Both the position numbers and the translations under genes were made by a program. A DNA stretch of 64,000 nt from Siphonodentalium dalli. Its lineage: Eukaryota > Mollusca > Scaphopoda > Gadilida > Siphonodentaliidae. Location of the stretch: NCBI GenBank assembly GCA_032622095.1, contig CP136061.1, positions 236,421,815-236,485,814 of the forward strand, in the 5' to 3' direction. Below, in pieces: positions 1 through 10,600 of this stretch (position 1 is its first letter; the number at the start of each line of letters is the position of its first letter). Below the pieces are notes generated by a model that did no database searches, was not told where the DNA came from, and saw only the letters and a list, made by a program, of their open reading frames with translations.

Positions 1-310
1 CCCAGACATCTCGACTGTGTCTGGGGGCTGGAAAGATGTTATATCGAAACACTCACCCCACCCCCGTATGGATCCTGATGGTTTAATGGTTAGATGTTCG
101 GCTTGCCGCGCTGTTAACTCAGCGATTGTTGTACCCCCCCCCCCCCCAACCGGCGGACTGTTGAGTTCCATGGCTGTGGCTAGGTTTCGACTTAAGCGAC
201 GCCGCGCAACTGCCGAGTCATTCGTCGTTCAACATATCAGACTCGTACGTCACCGTAGAACCACCACGTCCTCATTTTGCTAACCTGTTGCGCGGAATCA
301 GCAGTGGACC
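1..310. other. GC- and CpG-richer edge segment, no gene called
   Basis: Compared with the AT-rich bulk of the window this first 300 bp is GC-rich with many CpG, and holds a poly-C run of 17 bases near 130-147. A short plus frame of 88 codons crosses it, but its composition (Arg/His/Pro) looks like a frame through GC-rich sequence rather than a gene. It may be the edge of a repeat cut by the window. Confidence 0.3.
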
Positions 311-3300
311 AATGGGATAAATTTGGCTACTTCACCCATTTCACCAGAACTTGTGCGTTGTGGTGGTTCCTGTGTATAGCGGCTCACTGGCGGAGAAACA
401 GCTGTCAGCATCACTCCCAGTTAGCGAAAGTTTTTTTCCCATAAACAAGTTGTTTTCGAGAAAACTGTCTTTTTCTATGTTACACCGATGATAGGCGGAA
501 CGAATGGAACAATCCTTGATGCAATAAATGTTATAGATTTCTTTGACAAACGTGTATTCTTTGAAAATTATGACGCAAAATGTGGGCTTGCCCCAAATAT
601 TATAAAATTTAAACAAGTTCCGCATATGCAATGCATGCAAGTTTGATTGGGCAAAGTTCGACATCCAAGCTTTCTGACTTTATGTGAAACGTACGCGATA
701 TGTTTAGATCAAGTGTACGAAATTTTAATTTCCGTCAATGTAATCGGCTGTATTTTGGGTACGTTTATAGCACTCTTCAAACTTGCCACGAGATGCTCGT
801 AGCGTACAATGATATGCGCATAGCATAACCAGAGCTTGCTGTCTGAAAACAGAAAACCCACTGATATCGGGTACACTTGAACTGCTGATATGTCGAGGCT
901 AAACAATGCTATTGATGGAAGTCGAACTTCACCCACAATCGAAATTGCATGCATTGCTTATTAGTCGGATTCCTTATGTCGAAAAAAATGGTCGCGCGTT
1001 TTCGGAATGTTAAAAGCGATGTGAGCACAGTTTCTATACCACCAGTGTGTCTATTTTCAGAATCTACCTGTTTCCAGCTTGATATTTTAGTGGAAACAGG
1101 TTTGTGTGAGGCTTTTGTTTGTGTACCCCTCTATTTTTTTCCCATCCACCTGGTAATAAAAACATGCTATTACGCATAGCAAGTTCGGTAAGTGGACGGA
1201 GAAGTGATGACTATAGCTCCACCGGAGACTTCGTATCAGGTGAGCTAAAAAGTGATGCCACTTGCTAACCATTATATCAATAGCGATGTGTTTGTTTAAA
1301 CATGGCATGCTAGTTTTTAGTCGTTTTCTTAACGACGAGCCCCTGTGAACATCCATACAGTTAAATAATAGACTACTCCAATGAATACTTTTATAACTGA
1401 ATGGGAGAAACCATTTCGTAAAGAAAGGGTTGTTAAAAATGTCCCTTTTTTTAATCAAGCTGCCAGTCAACCTCTGACAATCACAAACCACCCCCACAAG
1501 TTTGTATTGTCAGAGTGAAGATTCAAGATAATGCAGGTAAATTGCACTTATTTCTCACTGGGAATGGACCCTGACAAGAGGAGAAGTCAATAGGAGAAAC
1601 AATGGATCTCACATATTTTAATCATTTTAAAACTGTTGTGAAAATGTTTTCATCGACACAAAATTTGAAAATGATTTTAACATTACTACATGTAAAATGG
1701 ATTATATGACATTGAATATGGGAGCGTACCAAGTGGTGACACCTAAGAAAGATGATGTAGATAAATAGTGAAAACCTACTTAATTTATAATGATATACTA
1801 TGATCAACAGATTACCCCCACATAACCTCAGATGAAACAGAAACATACAAACTGTATTCCTGGAAAAATCAAGAACACAGTTATTATCATAACTAAATTG
1901 TTAACTGATAGTTCATATTTACACGTTGATTCTGGTCACTGTATCTCAACTGAGACTTGTAACCAATAAAGGTGATGCAACAATCCAAATCAATTTGTGG
2001 GAAATTACAATTTTGATTTCTTGAAATCAATAATAAATTAAAATTAATAAAAAAAAAAAAATTGATGTAGGTATTTGTAAAATCATTGTATATACAACAT
2101 ACATACTTATTTATATCAAGCAAACAAGCAACACTATTGTTGGTCAAATCAAGTAGGATTTTGATAGAACAAATCGTCTGAGGTTGGGTGGGGATTGTAT
2201 CAACAGAAACATTTAACTCTGTATATACAAGACATTTATATTAGAATTTCTCAATTGAACAAATAACTTCCATAAACACAATGACTACTGTTCAGGACCC
2301 ACAAATACTGATACTACACAAGATGTAAGAAATATAACTCTAATCTGAAACATGACACTAATGAAATAAGGGGCATGATAGAACTCAAATGGTATCCCAT
2401 TGTGATGGTGGTAATGAACTTTTCTTTTAATTAATTAAGAAGCACTCAGGTGTTCCCAATTTTCAGGTTTACCGTACATGAAAAGATCAGAAATCAAGAA
2501 TTGAATAATTTCTACAATTTCAACAAGTAGTTTTATTCTCGAAAGCAAATTCAGATTTTTTGCCATCTATTTGGATTCACCAGCAATTGCACAAACCATT
2601 TTTGTTTGTGAACAGTACCATAGCGCAGAGCATGCACACTTCCAGTTTAAAATAGTATGCACAAAGATAATAATGTTGCCAGTGAAATATCCCTCAAGTT
2701 GAGGAATATGCTCTGAAAGTTGTTTATGAAGAATTGGCAGTAAATCACATTTTTAGACATTTTCAAGAAAATGTGGCGGGATGAATAACAATGAAGGTAA
2801 AACAACCAGTCGTTTTATATTCAAGAATTCAACCATGAAAACAGTGTGAGGTCAGGAGCATGCTGCCTTGTTTAACTGTTTTCATTTTCGAATCCTCTAT
2901 GCTCAGCACAAACTTATCTTCAGATTCAAATCAAAATTTTTAATTTATGAACATAGGAGCACAGCTCACTCTTGTATGTACATACACAGGTAGAAATAAA
3001 ATTCCATGTCCCACCTGCCCAGTTTTAAGCTCGACGATATAAGCCATTTTTAAATTTGTAACTGAAAAATATAAGAATAGTATTTTACAACAGAAATTTG
3101 TAGATCTGTGCTCTCCTGTAAATAAAAACATTATTGAGATCTATCTCATTTATTGCCTATTAGTAGGTGCAAGTTAATAATTTATAGCTTTTTTAATCTG
3201 ACATGGGCTCATGCCCTGCAGGTATGGCATTGAACCCCCAACCCCTCTTTCGAAACAAAAAAGAGCATGTATTGTTATATTCCCTTGTTAAAGCAGCTGT

Positions 3301-4011
3301 ATACGTAAAACAAAAAGAGCGTTCATGTTGATTCTGCTAAACAGGCTCTGATTAGATATCATTAGCTAAATGATCTTCACAAATATATCCTACTTACTCA
3401 ATAAATAGACACCGACTAACTTTGCATACTAGAACCTTATTGTATAATATTATATCTCACGTGACTTTCTCGCATTCTGATTGGCTGCACACTGCTATAC
3501 TATTTTACGATAGTACCCCAGTAGGAGTCCTACATGCCTACTATTCTTGTTCTATTTATAGTAACAAATTCATTTTGCGAAATCGGGTTGCCGCCTGAAG
3601 ATATGGCCAAATATAAACTATACCTTGTACGATACTTTGAATTGCAATGATCTTACAAATGTCCGATCATAGCTAGCCAACGTATTTAATAGTTTGTCTG
3701 TTTAGTTGGCAAACGGCCAGTCCTAATCTTGTAATGACAGTGGACGTTATTAATAATTTCCTTTTCCGCTTTAATCGATGTATGCCAAAATGTCTTTGCT
3801 AATGACGTATTTATAGAAATAAATGCATGAATCATGAAGATATGCTGTTAGATGTAACTAATAACATAGTTTTGCTCCCCTCCCAACGTCAAAAGATTGC
3901 CGTAAATTGTAAAATCTGAGACCGATTTCCACAATTCAAGGTAAATAAAAATGGGACACAGAAATTGTGTGAGAATTTGCACCAATGTTCGATATAATAT
4001 AATAAATAATG
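311..4011. other. AT-rich sequence downstream of ARID2 exon u, no confident gene
   Basis: It holds only short open frames. On the minus strand 2437-2760 is open for about 115 codons interrupted by one TAG, without recognisable similarity. 1340-1455 carries a worn copy of the piggyBac-like family also seen at 13597 (TTTATAACTGAATGGGAG and GAAAGGGTT). 1225-1250 carries CAGGTGAGCTAAAAA, a word I associate with bivalve repeats. The missing last ARID2 exon and 3' UTR could be here. Confidence 0.35.
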
Positions 4012-4140
4012 AATGACTTGTCGTTGACTATGCCAAAATAGTGGTCCTCCAGGAGGAATAGTCCACGCGCCTGCGGCTCGTGGGCTATTCCTCCTCGAGG
4101 ACCACTATTTTGGCATTGTCAACTCCAAGCCATTCATTAT
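4012..4140. repeat. Long palindrome (fold-back element)
   Basis: Two arms of about 60 bases meet near 4076. ATGCCAAAATAGTGGTCCTC on the left pairs with GAGGACCACTATTTTGGCAT on the right, and the outer AATGAATG / CATTCATT ends also pair. It is GC-richer at the loop. Probably a MITE; no family assigned. Confidence 0.8.
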
Positions 4141-4519
4141 CTATATAATAATTATTTTTCATTTTGAAACTACAATACAAAAGAGAATATTGGATACACA
4201 TATTTAATGATGATTTGTAGAAAATTTGATTTAAAATACTGTCAGTACATGTATAACACATGTTTTAAATTTATTCAACTGCTAGTTTCCAATTTGGAAA
4301 GGAGTGAATAAAATTCATAAGAACGTATCCCGAATCCTGCAAAAAAGGCTCCCAAAAAGGGTTAACCCAGGACAAGCAGAGAACACAAAGAAAAACAAAT
4401 ATTCAATATGATAATTTAGGGCAAGTGACAGAAACAGATTCTGGTAAAATGCTCAATTGACGAAAACATGCAGAACGTTTGAGGTACCATTCACCGGAGA
4501 GCCTTCATTGATTATATAG

Positions 4520-4611
4520 AGGATCTTCAACAATGTTATGTTGGGATATAAGATTTTATGAAATGAGTTTCATAAAATCTTATATCCCAACATAACGAGT
4601 TCAAGATCTTG
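4520..4611. repeat. Palindrome
   Basis: Arms TTATGTTGGGATATAAGATT and AATCTTATATCCCAACATAA fold back around an AAATGAGTTT centre near 4565, with outer GATCTT words also paired. Fold-back DNA element of unknown family. Confidence 0.75.
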
Positions 4612-4612
4612 T

Positions 4613-5450
4613 ATATCACATGAAAAAAACTAGAGATTTATGCCTTTTTAACAAATCAAAATCTTTAAAAGAAGCTGCAAAATACATACATTTACAGCAT
4701 TGGTTGAGACGTTTCACGACAGTATTGCACGCTCTGGGGCTGACGGCGGAATATATAGTCCCCAAATTTGCGTATTTGTTTTTGTGTCTATGTGCAACAA
4801 AGTTGGACAAGAATTGAACTTTAAAGAACAAAGCAATCATTTTGCATTGTCTGGTGTTGGTGTCATGCACGCCTTTTTGAAATAGTATTAAACCGCCTAA
4901 ATCAATGTATAGACGCGCGGCCACTTTGTTGGCACGAAGCCAAGTGATATGTAACTAGTGAGAGATAAGAATATATGTAATGGCTTTTTTTAATGGTATA
5001 ATAGGGGTTTCAGGTGATATAATAATATCAATGAATCTCTACAATAATGATAGATTTTCTGATGACAGTAGACCTTCACACATTGTATAAATCTAATGAA
5101 TTGACTAAGCTGAGCTGATGGTAATGAAAACGTTGATTCTCTCTTCAATGATCATGGAATATTTCCCACAGACAATTACACAGTGCACTAGATGACTCGA
5201 CTGAGCTAAGGGCGATGAACGTGATCCTCTGCTCGTGTTTCTTGATCAGACTGAAAAGAAAAGAGGTCGAAGGTCACAAACAGTGTTCATGCTGTCAGGT
5301 GACAAACACACTAAAATTTATCTTTCGTCATCAGACAAAGAGCATTTGGAACCTGCATAACCCTATGGATCTACACATAATTGTATTTCAGGAAATAGTG
5401 TGACGCAAAACGTGTAGGTACATGTATGTGCAGTAAACTTGAAGGCAGTT
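4613..5450. other. No gene seen
   Basis: Overlapping short frames on both strands (longest 102 codons, minus, 4616-4924) have no recognisable motif and overlap each other. I read this as non-coding sequence. Confidence 0.3.
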
Positions 5451-5710
5451 TTAACTCTTCGATGAATGGAGCTTCCTGAAATTTATTTTGCGAAAACCCT
5501 CTGCCAAGCATTCTCTTATATAAGCGAGTCTCTCGTAGGGAGACTCGCATATATAAGAGAATACATTGGCCTAACAATATTTACCTTGTAAGCCACTACA
5601 TTCTGTTATATATGCGAGACTCCTGTAGGGAGCCTCACATATACAAGAGAATGCACTGGCAAAGGATCTTTAATGCTGCACCAGCACAGATCCCGTCATG
5701 AAAGGGTTAA
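5451..5710 (-). mobile_element. piggyBac-like MITE, family B
   Basis: Bounded by TTAA at both ends. It holds two hairpins built from GCATTCTCTTATATAAGCGA-type arms, separated by a GTTAGGC / TTACCTTG spacer. The outer end CATGAAAGGGTTAA is the inverse of the family start TTAACC-TTTCATGA. TTAA target sites and CCCTTT-type ends are typical of piggyBac elements. No transposase is present. Confidence 0.8.
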
Positions 5711-5973
5711 ATCATATTTATTGCAAACCCATTGAATTATTTTGGTGAAATACAGATTTCAAAACGTTGAAAAAAAAAAAATTTGTCTTGACCTTTGACA
5801 ATACAAACCGATTATGTTGACAACACCATTGACGATATCAATGGTGACAGAAAATAACTTCACTGAATTATGGGGTATAGTGTATATAAATCATAATAAA
5901 GCAATATTGACCTAAATTTGAGTCTCCTGCAAGCTACACCAGAGTGTGCAATATACAAAGAACAAGTTGTTGA

Positions 5974-6228
5974 CAAGCCTTGAAATAGTGTGTCTGTCAT
6001 TTGCAGAATGAGGTCCCCAGAGGGTGAATTTAGTGATGCTACCCCCGCATAGTGGGCTAGCATCACCAAATTCACCCTCTGGGGACCTCATTCTGCTTAC
6101 ACCTCAGCAGAATGAGGTTCCCAGAGGGTGAATTTGGTGATGCTAGCCCGCTATGCGGGGTAGCATCATTAAATTAACCCTCTGGGGACCTCATTCTGCA
6201 AATGACAGACACACTATTTCAAGGCTTG
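5974..6228. mobile_element. hAT-like MITE, family A (double hairpin)
   Basis: 255 bp. Ends CAAGCCTTGAAATAGTGTG and its exact inverse. Flanking 8-mers GTTGTTGA and GTTGTTAA (7 of 8 match) look like the 8-bp hAT target duplication. Inside are two further inverted repeats of GCAGAATGAGGTCCCCAGAG around a short TTACACCTCA centre, so the element can fold as one long hairpin or two. Confidence 0.85.
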
Positions 6229-6237
6229 GTTGTTAAC

Positions 6238-6345
6238 ACTAACATTGTTGCACTCATTTGTTGTACCGCGAGGTAAAACTTGAACCTACGGCTCTCGTTT
6301 TACCATCGCGTCACAACAAACTTGTGCAATAACGTTAACCAGTTC
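6238..6345. repeat. Palindromic repeat, family K
   Basis: GTTGCACTCATTTGTTGTAC pairs with GTGACAACAA...TGTGCAATAA across the motif GAGGTAAAACTTGAACCTAC. An inverted related copy is at 12221-12311. Class unknown. Confidence 0.6.
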
Positions 6346-6350
6346 ACAAA

Positions 6351-6392
6351 TGTATACTTAATCGATAAGAGGAGTTGCCGATTAAGTATACA
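6351..6392. repeat. Short palindrome
   Basis: TGTATACTTAATCG and CGATTAAGTATACA flank a 14-bp loop. Too short to classify. Confidence 0.7.
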
Positions 6393-7155
6393 TGTATTTT
6401 TTCAGAGAGTTCTTCATTCAAAGTGGTAGAATTTATAATATCATTTAGTTTATATGGATTTAATGTAAACACAAAACCACAAGTTGCCACGAAAACAGAA
6501 TCACTGTGGGTTCCTGGAATACTTTGTAGATGAGACGATACAAATAAGTCAATAAAAGAGAGAAAACAATCTTGTCCTTGCAAAATAGCAATGAAACTGA
6601 AAGTAGGCTTCATAAACAAATTTGGACACAGAAACTACAGCTTATTTTAAGACCAGTCCATGCAAGTTTTCAAAACCAAAATATCCCAGAAATGGATTTA
6701 CATTTTCAAACAAATTGTTTAATCAGAACACAATAGCACATAACTGATCCATGCACTGGTTTATTTTCTCCGAGAAATATACTTTTTGATCAATTTTGTT
6801 GATTTCTTTGAAAATAGACACTTCCTTAGTTTTCAAAAGAAAAATAATTTATACTAACAAAGTGAATATTGTAAAACTAATAAACCAATGAGTGAAGAGC
6901 ATCACAGTATTACCTTTAAGATTTTGGAGATTTTCATAATGAGTCTGTAGTTTGATTTAATTTAGTTTTCAGAAATAATTTTTTCTACTCAAATCATGTC
7001 ACCTATATTTTATTACTGAATTATCTCCATTTGTCTATAGTTTATAAATGATGCCCTGCTTACTATAGATATGAACAATGTCATCGACATAAAATCTTTC
7101 AACTTCCGGCTGTGAGGATTTGATATTTCTGTGAATGTGGAAAAAGTTGTCATCT
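6393..7155. other. AT-rich intergenic or intron sequence
   Basis: No gene recognised. A 91-codon minus frame at 6344-6619 has no motif. A 31-bp stretch at 6914-6944 has acceptor- and donor-like borders and would join exon u in phase, but its product is not convincingly ARID2-like (see rejected list). Confidence 0.3.
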
Positions 7156-7532
7156 TTAAAGACTGGAGCTGCACTGGTGTAGCATGAAAGATCCTGTCCC
7201 GGACCATTCTCATATGTAAGCGAGTCTCCCATAAGGAGGCTCCCTATGTGAGACTCGCATCCAAGCCTTGAAATAGCATGTCTGTCATTTGCAGAATGAA
7301 GTCCCCCTCTGGGGACCTCATTCTGCTTACACCTCAGCAGAATGAGGTTCCCAGAGGGTGAATTTGGTGATGCTAGCCCACTATGCGGGGTAGCATCACA
7401 AATTCTCCCTCTGGAGACCTCATTCTGCAAATGACAGACACGCTATTTCAAGGCTTGCTCGCATCGTTAAGAGAATGCAATGGCACAGGGTTTTCGCAAC
7501 ATTTCAGGAAACTCCAGTCATGGAAGGGTTAA
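7156..7532 (+). mobile_element. piggyBac-like MITE, family B, interrupted by a hAT-like MITE
   Basis: TTAA at 7156 and 7529. The right end (CACAGGGTTTTCGCAACATT ... GGAAGGGTTAA) and left end (ACTGGAGCTGCACTGGTG) are family B. The copy is split by the family A element at 7262-7457. It ends 49 bp from ARID2 exon u. Confidence 0.82.
7262..7457. mobile_element. hAT-like MITE, family A, nested
   Basis: 196 bp, ends CAAGCCTTG / CAAGGCTTG. Perfect 8-bp duplication CTCGCATC at 7254-7261 and 7458-7465. The duplicated bases belong to the hairpin of the surrounding family B MITE, so this insertion is younger than that copy. Confidence 0.9.
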
Positions 7533-7581
7533 TGAGAGCACTTCAATAATAATTATTCAATTACATTATGTGAAGACTAAC

Positions 7582-7673
7582 CTTCTTCCAAGAGATGAAT
7601 ATCTAGAAAGGTTCCTCAGAATGAGACCTGCGGTCAGCCGTATATGCTTGGTCACTGGGCCTTCTCTTGATTC
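7582..7673 (-). CDS. ARID2: ARID2 exon u: conserved C-terminal block
   Basis: 92 bp, TTTTACAG acceptor and GTTAGTCT donor. It encodes [19 protein letters not shown] followed by [10 protein letters not shown] and an Arg. This is almost identical to the [20 protein letters not shown] block of vertebrate ARID2. It ends in phase 2, so at least one more exon must follow, roughly 30-60 residues by family length. I could not locate it with confidence in 1-7581. Confidence 0.95.
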
Positions 7674-10600
7674 CTGTAAAATATAGGAGTTTTCATTAAT
7701 AATTCTATGTATACAGGAGGTAAAAGCAGGGTGCTCCATGGATTCTTGATCTAACAGGCCTAAAAAAAATTATGTTTTGTTTCACAGGCAATTTGTTTTT
7801 CAAATCAGTGTGAGCGGACGGGTTTAACTTTTTATTTCCCCATACCATCTAATACTTGCATTGCACGTTGGCATTGGATCAATGCACTGTTTAAATCGTC
7901 CTGTATTCCAGCACGTGTTACTTACAAATAGACCCATATTAGGAGCTGACTTTTTAATTGACTGATTTTTGGCAGTCATTACAAACAAACAAGATGCTCC
8001 AATTTAGGTATTTTGTTGCCTATTTTCGTTGTATACTTATGTCACAGTGGGGGGGGGGGGGGGGGGGGGGGTGCAATCCAATGTGGCGGTGTCCCGTGAA
8101 ACAAAACATTTTTATTTTGGCCTAATAATATCAACTGAAGAGGGCCGAAGGCAAAATCATTAGCAATGAGCTACAGTGAGAGCTTTCCGATGAATGGCAT
8201 CAAGCCAAATTTTCGACTAAATCCTGAAAAATTACCCAGAATTCTGCTGTGGTTATGGAGTCGATTAATTGGGGCATTACTGTAGTTCATAGACATTCCA
8301 ATGTTTAGCAACATAACTCTTTCTATACTAAATACTCATTGACGAGTAGTTCCTTTTTATAGGAATCTTCAGATAATAAGTTCTATGGTCATTTGTTGAA
8401 CTCATTATCTGAACATTTCCCATTAATGAGTAGGAAACTTTCTGCACTTTTAATATACACAGTCTGCTTATATGGCCTAAAAATCCCTCCAAAGGATAAA
8501 TAGACAATTCCAATGTACACTTTTAGAACTGAGCGGGAGATTCCATATAGTAAAAAAAACAGTTAATAAATGAAAGAGGGGTTGGACTGATTTTCAAGTG
8601 AGAATCCCTAATCGTTTCAAACTAATGATAAAATAAAGTGAATACTCACAAGGAATTCTGAATATGGTGGTCGTATGGCGAATCTACGAATGGCTTGCAC
8701 AGCAGCATCAGGAGGATATGCTAATGCAGACACAGGAGGTGTGGCTGGGGGAGGAGCTCTAGGGTTGGATTGAGCCAGAGCTCGTTTCTGTGCTGCGAAC
8801 CTAAGGGATGGTTCTGAACAATGCGTATCCTGGAAAATAATTGACATCATCAAATTCAACGAAGAAATTAAGTGAAATTTCAGTCATGAGAATATCTGTA
8901 GGACAATATCAGATAATCTTCTTTAAAGGGACCCAAGACCTTTGAAATGAGTTTTACATGTGAAATTTGATCGAAGTCTGTAAAACAACTAATATTCTAT
9001 CATCAACAAGTACATGTAAAAATAGATCCATCTAGTTCTAATTTTCATTATTAATAACACTCCAATATCAAGATTTCGCATATCAAAACCATTGTTACAA
9101 TGGCATTACCGTTCAATGTCCAGTGGGGCCCAATTAGTCTGATCCAGTAATAAGACAGTCTCAACCATTTCATGACGGGAGCTGTGCTGGTAGAGCATTG
9201 AATTTCCTGTGCCTTACATAATCAAGGTAACTATTGTTAGCCCAATGTATTCTCTTATATATCCGAGGATCCCTATGGTAGACTCGCATATATAAGAGAA
9301 TGCATTGGCACAGGGTTTTCACAAAATTTCAGGAAGCTCCAGTCATTGAATAGTTGAAATTATTTCTATAGCTGAAGGTTCTCGTTATTGGATTATGATA
9401 TTGACCATAAATGAAATGAAAACTATAGGGGTGCTTATGAACTGGTTTTGAACTCTTAATATAGAAAATGACGTGAAAATTGCAATGTACTAAATGGAAT
9501 ACAAGAGAAGTTGGCACATGTGAAGATGGCCCCTACGAAAATGGCCCCATGTAAAGTCGACCCCAGAGAAGTACGCCGCATTGAATTAGAAGAAAATTGA
9601 AGGAAATATTATGTTGATTGATGATATCATTATAGTTTAGTTTTAACTTGACTAATTTTTAAGAAAAAACGGTATTTTACAGAAACAATTATTACAGACA
9701 ATGGGACAACAAGTGTTGGTCTCACTGAGGAAGTGTTCAGTCAAGATGTTGCATTTAATTTGATAACACTGAGGCATTCAGACGGCTGCGATGATTAAGT
9801 TACATTGTAACACATTAACTAGTCCCCTGCAAACCGTTCGAGGTTCGGTTCGAAACCGCCGAGATGATTCGGTCCGGTTCGAAACCTCAGACGGGATTCG
9901 TTATTTATATCGAACCTTTTCGTTTGTCCCGCAAAATGAGCAAATTTTGCCGCCCCTTTTTTCGTACTAGGAATTGTTTATTGATTACATACAGTATATT
10001 AATTGGTTTACACACAACTATACTAAATCTGAATGATACTATGATTTTATGTTTACATTGGACATAATTAATTTGATCATTACTCAGGTGGGGTCACTGG
10101 GTGATATTTCGTTGAAGAGGTCTTTTGACTTTTGGCATAATCACTTTATTCTGTTCCCGCTAAACGGTCCAGTCGGACATGTCAAATTCGGGATAAATAA
10201 TTAGTAAAACTATAAGATTTCTGGTGTTCTATCTCAGCCTGTCAAAGTCTGTTTTATTCCCCATACAATTTTACTAATAGACATGTTATTATACCTAAAA
10301 CAACAAGACAACAAGTTATGATTATGGATGAATACATAAATAGTCTTGCTACAATTTAGCCGTCTGTTAATAGTTACCGTAGGCTGAGTGTCGTCATTAC
10401 AATAACAATATGCCGTACGGGTATTTAATTTATTTACAAGAGAAAATTCCCCCTGCACAGTGCTTATTTGGGACCCTACGTTTATTACTTTTCGGATAAA
10501 AAATTGAAAGTCACTTGCAAAAATAGAAAAAGATCAGAACACAAAATGTGTAGATTTTGAAACCAAAGTCGCGGACGAATAATCTAATTCTTTATTATGT

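Noticed and set aside
709-890. Minus-strand frame with RYEHLVASLKSA as the missing ARID2 last exon
   Set aside because: It vaguely recalls the KRHENNLSVLA segment and has a TTTTCAG acceptor, but the acceptor gives the wrong phase for exon u (phase 2) and the rest of the frame does not resemble the family.
6914-6944. 31-bp micro-exon after exon u
   Set aside because: Borders look like AG and GT and the phase joins, but the in-phase product (RLIMKISKILK) is not ARID2-like. The more similar reading (THYENLQNLK) is in the wrong phase.
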